From Paraburkholderia fungorum (GTDB lineage: Bacteria; Pseudomonadota; Gammaproteobacteria; Burkholderiales; Burkholderiaceae): 64,000 bases of DNA. The DNA lies in assembly GCF_902833645.1 (NCBI RefSeq), contig NZ_CADFGE010000015.1:186001-250000 (forward strand). The letters are read 5' to 3'. The notes under the pieces were generated by a model. That model was not told the DNA's origin and did no database searches. It saw only the letters and a list, made by a program, of their open reading frames with translations. A program made the position numbers and the translations under genes. Position 1 is the stretch's first letter. Every line of letters begins with the position of its first letter. Of this stretch, positions 25,555 to 34,791 are shown in pieces.

Positions 25555-26415
25555 TCACTTGTCCTGATCGTGCGCCGTCGGTTTGACGCAGCCCAGCGTA
25601 TATTTCAGCGCTGCGGGCAGCAGCGCGCTCCAGACGTCCCAGGTGTGGCCGCCGTCGATGATGCGCAGCGCCGCCGGATTCCCCGCCAGCCGAAGATGCG
25701 TATAAAGCGAAGACGCATCGGCCTGGATCGTGAGGTCGTCGTCGCCGGCAGCGATGAACATCGGCAGACGATACGGCCGGCTCATGTAACGCTCCCATTG
25801 CGCCGGATAGTTGAGCGCATGCCAGACGTGCGGATCGAACTGCCGGTCGCCGAACACACCCACGCGACGTGCCGCCGAACCGGGCGGCGGCTCATTCGCA
25901 TAGACCGCGGGACTCAACAGGAGCGCGCCGCAAAAAAGCTCGGATTGCGTCATCGCATAGCGTAGCGCGCCGAAACCGCCCATCGAAACGCCGCCGATCA
26001 TCCGTCCGCCACGCTGCGTGGCGATCGCATAGTGCGTTTCGATTTCGGGCAGCAGGTCGGCGAAAAACGCGGTCTCCATCTTCTCCTTACGATCGACATA
26101 CCAGTCGGTACCGCCTTGCGGCATCACGATTGCGACCGGTGGTATCTCCTTGTGCTCGATCAGCGTGTCGGCGGCGGCTTGCAGGTGGCCTTGCGTGAGC
26201 CAGTCATTGGCGTCGCCGTTGTTGCCGTGCAGGAGGTAGAGCACGGGAATGCGAGGAGCATCGTGGCGATAGCCGGTGGGCAGATAGATCGTGTAGGACC
26301 AGTCGCGGCCGAGTGCTTCGGAATGGAAGCTTCGGCTGATGACAGTGCTGGCGCTAGCCGTCGCGCCGACAGCAGCGCACAGCGCAAGGAGTGCGGAATG
26401 TGGGAATAGACGCAT
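25555..26415 (-). CDS. Secreted esterase of the alpha/beta hydrolase (esterase D) family
   Basis: 286 residues with a Sec signal peptide (MRLFPHSALLALCAAVGATASA). The nucleophile elbow GVSMGGFGALRYA and oxyanion region LLHGNNGDANDW fit the esterase D/feruloyl-esterase/Ag85-like group. The catalytic acid lies in AAGDDDLTIQ and the histidine in GGHTWDVW. It should act on ester substrates in the periplasm or outside the cell. Start at 26415; neighbours do not indicate a pathway. Confidence 0.85.
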   Translation of the reverse strand: MRLFPHSALLALCAAVGATASASTVISRSFHSEALGRDWSYTIYLPTGYRHDAPRIPVLYLLHGNNGDANDWLTQGHLQAAADTLIEHKEIPPVAIVMPQGGTDWYVDRKEKMETAFFADLLPEIETHYAIATQRGGRMIGGVSMGGFGALRYAMTQSELFCGALLLSPAVYANEPPPGSAARRVGVFGDRQFDPHVWHALNYPAQWERYMSRPYRLPMFIAAGDDDLTIQADASSLYTHLRLAGNPAALRIIDGGHTWDVWSALLPAALKYTLGCVKPTAHDQDK

Positions 26416-26518
26416 GTCAAAGTAAGAGACCGCCGCGCAGGTCGCGCGCGGCCGTCATGCTATCAGGATCGGCAGCGGAAATCGGCAGGTACCGCGCGTG
26501 CATCCGCGCGCCGCTTCC

Positions 26519-27628
26519 TCAAGGCGACGTTCTGAGGCGCAAGCTCCAGATACGCGTGGTGAAGCGCTTGAGCGGCTCGCAGGCTCTCGCGACCGCGAAC
26601 AGTGCGCCGACTGCACAGGCATCCGCCACCAGCCCGAGGGGATAGTTCAGATAGCCGTCGGTCGCTGCATACAGCACCGAATCGACGACCAGCGAGATCA
26701 CCGCGCCCGCGATAAAACACAATAACCCTTGGCGGCCGATCATGCCGACCCACGGCAACCCTTGCGCGAGTTTTTTTGCCCAGCCGAGCTCGATCAGGTT
26801 CGCGACGAGCCAGGCAATGGCCAGAAAATTGACCGCGCGCAGGTAAGAGAGGTTTTGCTTGAGGCTGCCATCGAGCGGCTCGCGTTCAATAAACAGCTTG
26901 TAGTAGGCCGCGGCGGCAACGACGGCGAACGCCAGCACGCTGATCAGCCAGCCGAGACGGTGCGCACTGATCCGCTGATAAACCGGCTGGCAACGCGCCA
27001 GCACGCCGAGCACGAACAGCAACTGCCAGGCAAACGGGTTGAAATCCCAGTGCATGTCCGGCGCGGCGGGCAGATAGGCGTCGATTGCCGGCGCGGCCGC
27101 CCACAACGCGACGCTGCCGGCCAGCAGCAGCCATGGCTTGCGGCGTGCGAGCGGCAAGATCATGGGTACCAGCAGGGCGAAGAACGTGTACATCGGCAGC
27201 ACGGACGCGAGATACGGCTGACGGCGGAATAACAGGATGTCGCGCAGGGCGGCCACGGGGGTCGCGATCAGATCGTCGAGGTCGGTGGTGGCGAGATTCG
27301 GGCCGTCGATACTGAACGCGCTCAGCACGGCGCTGACCAGCAGCATCAAAGCAGCCGTGATGAGGAACGCCCGATAGATTTCGAGCGAGCGCCGCAGGAA
27401 GCGGCTGCGCGCGGTCGCTTCGTTACGCCGTTCGGCGAGCGCCGCGTACGCCGTTGCGGTGGCGAAGCCGCCGAGGAACACGAACACTTCAGCCGCATCG
27501 CATAGCGCATACGCATGCAGCGTGACGCGCGAGAGAATGCTGCCGCCGATATGGTCGACGACGATGATCAGAAGGACCAGCCCACGAAAAAAATCGAGTT
27601 CAATCAAGCGGGATTGCGACTTTTGCAT
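26519..27628 (-). CDS. OpgC-family membrane acyltransferase-like protein
   Basis: 369 residues, ten or so hydrophobic helices, N-terminal LIELDFFRGLVLLIIVVDHIGGS motif and the conserved DFNPFAWQLLFVLGVL segment. OpgC proteins add succinyl groups to periplasmic glucans in some proteobacteria; related acyltransferase-3-like proteins act on other polymers. No opgGH genes are near, so the substrate is unknown. The start at 27628 is clear from MQKSQSRLIELD. Confidence 0.88.
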   Translation of the reverse strand: MQKSQSRLIELDFFRGLVLLIIVVDHIGGSILSRVTLHAYALCDAAEVFVFLGGFATATAYAALAERRNEATARSRFLRRSLEIYRAFLITAALMLLVSAVLSAFSIDGPNLATTDLDDLIATPVAALRDILLFRRQPYLASVLPMYTFFALLVPMILPLARRKPWLLLAGSVALWAAAPAIDAYLPAAPDMHWDFNPFAWQLLFVLGVLARCQPVYQRISAHRLGWLISVLAFAVVAAAAYYKLFIEREPLDGSLKQNLSYLRAVNFLAIAWLVANLIELGWAKKLAQGLPWVGMIGRQGLLCFIAGAVISLVVDSVLYAATDGYLNYPLGLVADACAVGALFAVARACEPLKRFTTRIWSLRLRTSP

Positions 27629-27648
27629 TGTGCGGTGTCAAAAGCAGC

Positions 27649-27704
27649 CCCGTGCGACGGCGCGCAAGTCCAGCGCGGCGGCGTCTCACAAAGCTATTGA
27701 AATT
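27649..27704. repeat. Direct repeat copy 1
   Basis: Starts CCCGTGCGACGGCGCG and ends with CAAAGCTATTGAAATT. About 70 percent matched to copy 2 by eye; identical in the first 16 bases. Confidence 0.65.
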
Positions 27705-27806
27705 GGATCGGGTGCGGCGGCGGCCGGCTGCCCCCGCAGGGGCCGGCCGTGGATCGCAGCGTGAGCCAGCCATGCGAGGCTCGGTTGTAGAGGCCAGTAA
27801 AAATGA

Positions 27807-27860
27807 CCCGTGCGACGGCGCGGAGTTCCGCTGCGGCGCCGCAAAAGCTTTCAATTATAT
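27807..27860. repeat. Direct repeat copy 2
   Basis: Same orientation as copy 1, about 158 bp further. Starts CCCGTGCGACGGCGCG and ends AAAAGCTTTCAATTAT. Confidence 0.65.
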
Positions 27861-28162
27861 TTCTTTTTATGACAAGGACGTCCACGGGACGGGCAGGGTC
27901 GCCTTGGCCGATGCGACGGCCGGCCGGGGGCCGGGCGCCGCTGCGCGGCTTACCTGAAACGGCGCAGCGAAAAAAGGGGCTGCCTCACGCAGTGGAGATT
28001 TCGCAACGTTTTGAGATATGGGCGTGACACCTGATGGACGGCGACGTAACGGCGTGTGAGGATTTCTTCAAAGCGCGTCAGGGTCGATAAACCCCTTGAG
28101 AAGCGCCAAGAAGAAAGCGGTCGGATCGAGTTGTCCCATTACTCGAGCTCAGGGAGATCTTC

Positions 28163-29335
28163 ATGAACAAGCAAGTGTTCGCGCTGGCTGTCTCCACCGT
28201 TTTGTCCGCCACATCGCTAACCATTTTTTCCCCACCCGCTTGTGCCCAGACGAGTGTCACGCTGTATGGCGTACTCGATGAAGGCATCAACTACACCAAC
28301 AATGTCGGCCGTGGCCATGTCTATGAACTCGCAAGCGGCGATGCGCAAGGCAGCCGCTGGGGCCTGAAAGGCGACGAGGATCTGGGCGGCGGCCTGAAGG
28401 CGATTTTCCAGTTGGAAAACGGTTTCGACGTGAGTTCCGGGCGGCTTAATCAGGGCGGCCGGATGTTCGGCCGTCAGGCGTTCGTCGGCTTGAGTTCGGC
28501 GCCATTCGGCACATTGACGTTCGGCCGCCAGTACGATTCGGTGGTCGACTATCTGGCGCAGACCACGGCCAACGGCAACTGGGCCGGCGCGCTGTTCTCG
28601 CATCCTTACGATAACGACAACACCGACAACTCGTTCCGTCTCGACAACAGCGTCAAGTACACCAGTCCGTCGATCTCGGGCTTCCAGTTCGGCGGTGTCT
28701 ACAGTTTCAGCAACGATACGAATTTCGCCAACAATCGCGCCTACAGTTTCGGCGGCCAGTACGCCTATGGCGGACTGCTGGTGGCCGCGGCGTATCTGCA
28801 GGCCGACAACCCTGGCAACGGCTCAAACGGCGCGATCACCGCGAACGACGCCAGCTTTATCGCCGCCCGCATGCGCGTGTTCGGCGGCGGCATCACCTAT
28901 ACCTTCGGTCCGGCCACGGCCGGCTTCGTGTACACCAATTCGAACTACCTGGACCCCACCGGCAATGGCTATCTCGGCGTGACGCCGCTTGTGCCGCCCG
29001 GCATGTTGCTGAACTCGCTCAAGTATCAGAACTTCGAGGTGAACGGCAAGTATCAGATTTCGCCGATGCTGTTCGTCGGCGCGCAGTACGTCTACACCAT
29101 GGAGAGCTACGATGCCTCGAACGGAGGGGTGAAACCGAAGATTCATTCGTTCGGTTTGATGGCGGACTACAACCTGTCCAAGCGCACCGACGTGTACATA
29201 CAAGGCGAATACCAGCAGGTGAGCGGCGACTCAACCGATACGATTCTGGACTACGCCTTCACGCCCGGCACCCAGTCGCCGTCATCGACATCGAAGCAGG
29301 TCGTGGTGCGAGCGGCGATACGGCATAAGTTCTGA
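28163..29335 (+). CDS. Gram-negative porin (OmpC/Burkholderia type)
   Basis: 390 residues. A Sec signal peptide ends at about residue 28 (PACAQ). The mature sequence starts SVTLYGVLDEGINYTNN and continues as 16 alternating beta strands with GGRMFGRQAFVGLSSAPFGTLTFGRQYDSV and a terminal aromatic VRAAIRHKF, the usual C-terminal Phe for outer-membrane insertion. It forms a trimeric pore of unknown selectivity. Long intergenic region with repeats in front suggests strong regulation. Confidence 0.95.
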   Translation: MNKQVFALAVSTVLSATSLTIFSPPACAQTSVTLYGVLDEGINYTNNVGRGHVYELASGDAQGSRWGLKGDEDLGGGLKAIFQLENGFDVSSGRLNQGGRMFGRQAFVGLSSAPFGTLTFGRQYDSVVDYLAQTTANGNWAGALFSHPYDNDNTDNSFRLDNSVKYTSPSISGFQFGGVYSFSNDTNFANNRAYSFGGQYAYGGLLVAAAYLQADNPGNGSNGAITANDASFIAARMRVFGGGITYTFGPATAGFVYTNSNYLDPTGNGYLGVTPLVPPGMLLNSLKYQNFEVNGKYQISPMLFVGAQYVYTMESYDASNGGVKPKIHSFGLMADYNLSKRTDVYIQGEYQQVSGDSTDTILDYAFTPGTQSPSSTSKQVVVRAAIRHKF

Positions 29336-29441
29336 ATACGCCGCGCCGAAATTGCGCGGTTGTGCCGGGGCGCCGCGAGTGGCAAGAAATAATCGCTGCG
29401 CCGCTGAGTATCGTGAGTTGTGAACTCACCGTGGTTCGGTG

Positions 29442-29771
29442 TCAATTCATCACGTAGTTCTGAATCAGTATTCCGACTATCACGCCGGCCGGAATGCCGC
29501 ACGTTCTGCCGCGAATAGTCGCGGTCAGATCTTCATCGAGTACGAAGCTGCAGCGGCGTTCACGCCAGACGGTTTTATAGGCCAACGGTTTTGCATCGAC
29601 AATAACAAGGGCAATCAACGCGCTCAGAACGACCTGCTCCAAAGCATGCAGCTTTGCGATAAACGGTGAGAATTCACCGGCATTGCACAGCAAAACCATT
29701 ACGACTGCAGCGACCAGGGCGCCGAAAAAGAAACCACCCATGAACCTGTTCGCTGAATTAAGAGAATCCAC
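29442..29771 (-). CDS. Small membrane protein of unknown function
   Basis: 109 residues with hydrophobic segments at about 10-30 and 42-60 and a further one near 92-108. No known domain was recognised. It stands alone, convergent with the porin gene. Its predicted membrane layout is the only feature that can be stated; expression is unproven. Confidence 0.55.
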   Translation of the reverse strand: MDSLNSANRFMGGFFFGALVAAVVMVLLCNAGEFSPFIAKLHALEQVVLSALIALVIVDAKPLAYKTVWRERRCSFVLDEDLTATIRGRTCGIPAGVIVGILIQNYVMN

Positions 29772-30105
29772 TTAAACCTCAAATCACTCGTCGGCTTTAT
29801 CGAAGCGACGAAATAAAAAAATACACTGACGGAAATGGCTTTCCTGTTTAAAGACCTGCCTCAGTTTGGCTGCCAGGCAAACAGTCTTCAAAAGGACCCG
29901 TAAGGATATTTTTTTGACCTTCTTCAACCTATCGTCTTTTTCCTAATGTGGCGTGGGATCAGTCAGAAATGGCTGGCAGATGACGAAGCCGCCGCCAGAA
30001 TCGCTGTCGCGGCGCGGCCATAGGAGCGCCTGGGCGCTTGCCGCATCTGGCGTGCGCCCATGCCTGCCTCGATCGATCACGCCGAACGGCTTGCGAAGCT
30101 GCCGC
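29772..30105. other. Intergenic gap with a stem-loop
   Basis: 334 bp without a supported gene. A stem-loop at 29788-29811 (TCGTCG ... CGACGA, extended with CTT/AAG and one bulge) is followed by an A-rich run on the + strand. Nothing else was recognised. Confidence 0.5.
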
Positions 30106-30693
30106 TTATGCGCCGAACAGATTCAGCCTGGCGTACTGCAACAACATGATCGTCTTCCCGTCGACGATCTCGCCGCGCTCGATCATCGCCAGTGCTTCGT
30201 CCACCGGCAGTTCCAGTACCTCGATATCTTCGCCTTCGTCGGCAATGCCGCCGCCCGCGCCGACCTTGGCCACCGCATCGTATTCGGCGACGAAAAAGTG
30301 CAGCTTTTCCGTGACGGAGCCCGGACTCATGAAGGCTTCAAATACCTTGCGCACGTCATGCACGCGGTAGCCGGTCTCCTCTTCGACTTCGGCGCGGATG
30401 CGTTGCTCGGGTGAAGCCGCCTCCAGCAGGCCTGCCGGTGCCTCGATCAGCATGCCGTGATGACCGTTGACGAACGCCGGCAGGCGGAATTGCCGCGTCA
30501 GCACGACCGTACGGCGGCGCGCGTCGTACAGCAGCAGCGTCGCGCCATTGCCGCGATCATAGGTTTCGCGGCTCTGACGTTGCCAACTGCCGTCCGCCCG
30601 TTGGTAGTCGAAGGTGGTCTTCTTCAGCACGTACCAGTCGTCCGATAACACTTTCACGTCGACGATCCGCACCCGTTCGGCGATTTCGTTCAT
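30106..30693 (-). CDS. NUDIX hydrolase, NudK/ADP-ribose pyrophosphatase-like
   Basis: 195 residues. The NUDIX box is visible as GLLEAASPEQRIRAEVEEETGY, a near-standard GX5EX7REUXEEXGU with an Ala in place of the first Glu-preceding position and the catalytic EVEEE cluster intact. YDRGNGATLLLYD and SPGSVTEKLHFFVAEY are typical of the GDP-mannose/ADP-sugar pyrophosphatase NudK group. Start at 30693 follows AGAGGA. Cleaves nucleoside diphosphate-X compounds; the exact substrate is not determined. Divergent from the DeoR gene. Confidence 0.88.
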   Translation of the reverse strand: MNEIAERVRIVDVKVLSDDWYVLKKTTFDYQRADGSWQRQSRETYDRGNGATLLLYDARRRTVVLTRQFRLPAFVNGHHGMLIEAPAGLLEAASPEQRIRAEVEEETGYRVHDVRKVFEAFMSPGSVTEKLHFFVAEYDAVAKVGAGGGIADEGEDIEVLELPVDEALAMIERGEIVDGKTIMLLQYARLNLFGA

Positions 30694-30826
30694 GATTCGC
30701 ATCCTCTTTTTGTTGGGAGCCGCGGCCTGTACCGCATGCGATCCATGGTATCGTGCAGTCTCGTGCAAAAACAAGAAATTTCGTGCAATCACCCAAATCG
30801 GGTAGAACACTGACAGGATCGGCGTC

Positions 30827-31582
30827 GTGCTGACATCGCAGAGAAAACAATTGATTCTTGAGGCGCTCGAGCGTGACGGGCAGGTCATTGCCAAGACCTT
30901 GAGCCTGACGTTCGACGTCTCGGAGGACACCATTCGGCGCGACCTGCGCGAACTTGCCGCCGAAGGGCTGCTTCAGCGCGTGCATGGCGGCGCGCTGCCG
31001 GCGTCGCCGGCGGCGGTGGATTTTGCTGGGCGCGAAGAGATTGAATCGGCGTCGAAGGCGGCGATCGGCCGGGCAGCGGCAGGGCTGATCGGGCGCGGCC
31101 AGATTGCCTTCATCGACGGCGGCACCACCGCCGTGCAACTGGCGCGTCACCTGCCGCGCGACTTGCAGGCGACGATCGTCACGCACAGTCCGAGCATTGC
31201 CGTCGAACTGGCGGAGCACGCGGCGCTCGAGGTCATCATGATCGGTGGACGCCTGTTCCGGCATTCGATGGTCAATGTGGGCGCGGCCGCGATTGAAGCG
31301 CTCAGCCACATTCGCGCCGACCTCTATTTCATGGGCGTGACCGGTGTGCATCCGCAAGCGGGTCTGAGCACCCGCGATATGGAGGAGGCTTACGTGAAGC
31401 GCGCACTTGTGGAGCATGCGGCGGAAACGGTGGTGCTGGCGTCGGCGGAAAAACTCAATGCTGCGTCGGCGTACAGGATTGCGGACGTGTCGGCGGCCAG
31501 CACGATCGTCGTCGAGAAGAACACGCCCGCGGTGCTCACTGCGCCGTTCGACGCACTGGGCATCACGATCCTGTGGGCCTGA
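30827..31582 (+). CDS. DeoR-family transcriptional repressor
   Basis: 251 residues. N-terminal DeoR helix-turn-helix (residues 5-55, with DVSEDTIRRDLRELAAEGLLQRVHGGALP) and a DeoR sugar-phosphate sensing domain (FIDGGTTAVQLARHLP, VNVGAAAIEAL, LVEHAAETVVLASAEKLN). GTG start at 30827. Such repressors sense phosphorylated sugars or related intermediates. Divergent from the NUDIX gene with 133 bp between starts, so the two may be linked; no sugar-catabolic gene lies near. Confidence 0.9.
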   Translation: MLTSQRKQLILEALERDGQVIAKTLSLTFDVSEDTIRRDLRELAAEGLLQRVHGGALPASPAAVDFAGREEIESASKAAIGRAAAGLIGRGQIAFIDGGTTAVQLARHLPRDLQATIVTHSPSIAVELAEHAALEVIMIGGRLFRHSMVNVGAAAIEALSHIRADLYFMGVTGVHPQAGLSTRDMEEAYVKRALVEHAAETVVLASAEKLNAASAYRIADVSAASTIVVEKNTPAVLTAPFDALGITILWA

Positions 31583-31962
31583 TAAAGCGCTATAAACCGC
31601 GCGCTTAACGACCCATACGCAATTCGTTATTTTCGAGATAGAGAACAAAAATTGACGCACCCTATTGCGATTCAGCGCGATAATCCCTCGCCTTTGCTCT
31701 ATGTAGGGCAGGAAGAAGGCAACTCACGGTAGTTCAAGGTAAATCAGATCGACTGCGGCATGGACGAAGTGATGGCCGCCGCACGTCGCCGGTACACCCG
31801 GGCGCACGCAAGCGCCCGCGGTTCGAACACCTCCCTCGTGGTTTACAGTCGTTGAACGCAGGTCCGCCATGTATAAGCTGATAGGCAGGCGTGCCGCGCC
31901 GGCCTGTGTTCCGCGTTCGTTCTGCCAATGGGTTGCCGCCGTGTTCACTAAAGGAGAAGTCC
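31583..31962. other. Intergenic region upstream of first dehydrogenase cassette
   Basis: 380 bp. No gene found; a GGTTCGAAC string near 31830 recalls a tRNA T-loop but cannot form the arm. AAGGAG at 31951-31956 belongs to the next gene. Confidence 0.55.
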
Positions 31963-34791
31963 ATGGGGAAACTCGACCTTTCGCGTCGTAGTTTTCTGAA
32001 GGCCAGCGTATTGGCGGGTGTGTCGGTGTATATCGCGCCGATGGGCAGCCGCGCATTCGCTGCGTTGTTCGAAGAAAAAATTCTGACGCCGGTTCAGTGG
32101 GATGCCGCACGCGGCCAGGCGAAATTCCGTATCGACGGGATTGCCAAAGTGACCGGCTCGAAAGTGTTTGCGCGCGACGTCCGCGCCTCCGACATGCCGC
32201 ACTGGCCGCAGCAGCAATCGCACGCCTTCATCCTGCGCACGACGCAAGCCGATCGCAGCTACGAAGGTTTCGACCTGAGCTTGCTCGGCGACGAGCTGAA
32301 GCCTGACCGCGTGGTCACGGCGGCGGACCTGACGCGCGATGGCCTGATTTTCCCGGCCTTCTATGGCGACGACATGTTGTTGCCGCAGGGCAAGACGCCC
32401 GCGTATCTCGGCCAGGCGGTTGCGATCCTGATCTATCACGACTTCGCGCGCTTTCGCTTCGCGAAAGACAAACTGAAGTTCCAGGATCAGATCATCCGTT
32501 ACGGTGCGCAAACCGGGCCGCTCGAACGCGACCCGTGGGGCACGTTCCGTTTCGTGCGCGTCGGCGGCAAGACGCCGTACGACGACGACATCTTCTCCAG
32601 CCTGAAAGACGCGCCGGTGTTCCCGAGCATGATGCGCAAGCACCAGCCGGTATGGCCGGACGGCGTCGAACACGGCAAGCTCGACGAGCAGGGCATGTAT
32701 CACGCCGGCGAGATCCAGCAGGAACTCGATCATCCGTCGGCGGACTGGCTTGTGATGCAGCGCGAATACAACACGCAGTCGATCGACACGGCCGCGCTCG
32801 AACCCGACAACGCGAACTGCTGGTACGACGCGGCGACCCAATCGCTGCACATGGTCGTGCCGACCCAGGCGCCGTCGGAAGTCGCCGACAGTGCGGCCGG
32901 CATGGTCGCGAAGTGCGCATTCCCGGTGAAGAACCTGTTCATTCACCCTTGCTATACGGTCGGCTATGGTTCGAAGGACCACTTCAACGTGCCGTTCTAC
33001 GGCCTCGTCTGCGCGATGTACGCGGACGGCCGTCCGGTGCGTCTTGCCAACGACCGCTACGAGCAGTTCCAGACCTCCTTGAAACGCCATGCGTTCAAGA
33101 TGAATTACCGGATCGCCGTCGATAAGAACACCGGCCTGATGCAATCGTTCAAGGCCGAGATGGAAGCGAACGGCGGCGGGCGCTGCAACTTTTCGCCGTC
33201 GGTGGCGATGGTGGGCGCGACGGCCGCGCAATCGATCTATTACTTCCCGAAGAACGATCTGTCCGCGGTGGCGATTGCCTCGCGCGCGATCGACGCCGGT
33301 TCGGCGCGCGGCTACGGCACGCTGCAAAGCATGGCCGCGACCGAGATGATGGTCGACGAAATCGCCGCGCAACTGAATCTCGATCCGATCGACTTCCGCC
33401 TGAAAAACGCGCTGCGCTCGGGCATGAAGAATACCCAGGGTGCGGTGCCCGCCGGCGCGATTCGCGTCGACGACGTGCTGCACAAGGCGAAGGTTCATCC
33501 GCTATGGGTGAATCGCGCGAAGCGTAAGGCCGAGTTCGAAGCCGCGCATCCGGGCACCCGTTATGGCGTCGGTTTTGCGTGTGTGCAGAAGGACTTCGGC
33601 ACGGGCGCGGAAACCTCGTTCGCGAAGGTCGAATTCAGCGCCGACGGCAAGATCGGCCTGCAACACACGGCGGCCGAAATCGGCACCGGCATGTCGACCT
33701 CGCAGGCAGTCGCGGTGGCGAAGTGGCTCGGCATGCCGGCCACCGACGTGCATGTCGCGATCACCGATTGGGCGGATCTGCCGGTCGTCACGAGTGGCGA
33801 TCCGTACATGATGTCGCAAGCGGACCAGGACAAGCTGGCTGCGAATCCGCGCTGGTCGCCGGGTTATGCGTCGCCGTCGAGCGCGACGAATTCGGCGTTC
33901 TACTTTACGCACAGCACGCGTGAAGCGGCCCGCGTCGTCTTCGCGCACGGCTTGTGGCCGGCGGCGATGGCGATCTGGAGCCAGGGGCTGGGCGGCGGTC
34001 AGGCCGCGCCGCTGGTGGTGCGCATGGAGGACGCGCGTTGGGTCGACGGCAAGCTGTCCGCGGCCGGGCTCGAAGCGCTGCCGTTCGAACAGCTCGCGAA
34101 GAAGGCGCACGAGCTGGGTCTGGTCACGGGCGCGACCGTGCACGTGTTCAATCGCTGGCAATGGACCGAATCGGACTTCGAGATCGACGGCAGCGTCGAG
34201 CGTCTGCCGCTCGACGGCCTCGCGATTCGATATGGCGACAACGCTTCGGCCGATAAGAAGAAACTGCAAACCACGGCGAACCATTACCGCGTGCTCGATC
34301 GTCAGCGCGTGTTCTATCCGCCGGTTCAGCGTAACAACGCGGCGGTCACGTACTACAGCGCGGTCGGCACCCTGGTCGAACTATCGGTGCATGAAGCGAG
34401 CGGCAAGGTGAACCTGCTCGCGCATCACTCGATCATGGAGTGCGGCAATCAGCTTTCGCCGCAACTCGTGTCGGGTCAGTTGCAAGGCGGCCTCGCTATG
34501 GGTATCGGCCATGCGCTGCACGAGTATTTGCCGCTTTACGAGGACGGCCCGGGCAACGGCACGTGGAACTTCAATCGCTACCACTTGCCGCGCGCGACGG
34601 ACGTCGCCGTCTGGACCCAGACCGGCGAAGTGCTGCCGCCGCTGACCGAGACCGACCCGCCGAAGGGCATCGCCGAAGTGGTGATGATCCCGGTGGTCGG
34701 CGCCATCGTGAACGGTATCGCGCACGCGATCGGCCATCGCTTTACCGACCTGCCGGTTACTCCGCAACATATTCAGAAGGTGCTCGCATGA
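31963..34791 (+). CDS. Tat-exported molybdenum hydroxylase large subunit (IorB/aldehyde dehydrogenase type), cassette 1
   Basis: 942 residues of the xanthine-oxidase family. A Tat signal (SRRSFLKASVLAG) at residues 8-20 sends it to the periplasm. Mo-cofactor motifs include GSARGYGTLQSMAATEMMVDE, AEIGTGMSTSQAVAVAKW and PPKGIAEVVMIPVVGAIVN, where the Glu of GIAE is placed like the catalytic Glu. Family members hydroxylate aldehydes or N-heterocycles (isoquinoline, quinoline). AAGGAG precedes the ATG. The stop overlaps the Fe-S subunit by ATGA. Order is large, small, cytochrome. Confidence 0.85.
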   Translation: MGKLDLSRRSFLKASVLAGVSVYIAPMGSRAFAALFEEKILTPVQWDAARGQAKFRIDGIAKVTGSKVFARDVRASDMPHWPQQQSHAFILRTTQADRSYEGFDLSLLGDELKPDRVVTAADLTRDGLIFPAFYGDDMLLPQGKTPAYLGQAVAILIYHDFARFRFAKDKLKFQDQIIRYGAQTGPLERDPWGTFRFVRVGGKTPYDDDIFSSLKDAPVFPSMMRKHQPVWPDGVEHGKLDEQGMYHAGEIQQELDHPSADWLVMQREYNTQSIDTAALEPDNANCWYDAATQSLHMVVPTQAPSEVADSAAGMVAKCAFPVKNLFIHPCYTVGYGSKDHFNVPFYGLVCAMYADGRPVRLANDRYEQFQTSLKRHAFKMNYRIAVDKNTGLMQSFKAEMEANGGGRCNFSPSVAMVGATAAQSIYYFPKNDLSAVAIASRAIDAGSARGYGTLQSMAATEMMVDEIAAQLNLDPIDFRLKNALRSGMKNTQGAVPAGAIRVDDVLHKAKVHPLWVNRAKRKAEFEAAHPGTRYGVGFACVQKDFGTGAETSFAKVEFSADGKIGLQHTAAEIGTGMSTSQAVAVAKWLGMPATDVHVAITDWADLPVVTSGDPYMMSQADQDKLAANPRWSPGYASPSSATNSAFYFTHSTREAARVVFAHGLWPAAMAIWSQGLGGGQAAPLVVRMEDARWVDGKLSAAGLEALPFEQLAKKAHELGLVTGATVHVFNRWQWTESDFEIDGSVERLPLDGLAIRYGDNASADKKKLQTTANHYRVLDRQRVFYPPVQRNNAAVTYYSAVGTLVELSVHEASGKVNLLAHHSIMECGNQLSPQLVSGQLQGGLAMGIGHALHEYLPLYEDGPGNGTWNFNRYHLPRATDVAVWTQTGEVLPPLTETDPPKGIAEVVMIPVVGAIVNGIAHAIGHRFTDLPVTPQHIQKVLA

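Larger units (their letters stand above)
27629..28162. other. Intergenic region upstream of porin, with direct repeat
   Basis: 534 bp between divergent genes. It carries two imperfect copies of a ~55-bp direct repeat and GC-rich palindromes (for example GGCCGGCC near 27740). No ORF with good features was found. It must hold the porin promoter and the OpgC-like gene promoter. Confidence 0.6.

Noticed and set aside
31820..31850. GGTTCGAAC string suggesting a tRNA T-arm
   Set aside because: The flanking bases cannot form the five-pair T stem, and no acceptor or anticodon stem can be drawn.
31948..33498. 516-codon minus-strand frame in the first large subunit gene
   Set aside because: Antisense shadow; the + strand frame shows Tat and molybdenum-hydroxylase motifs.
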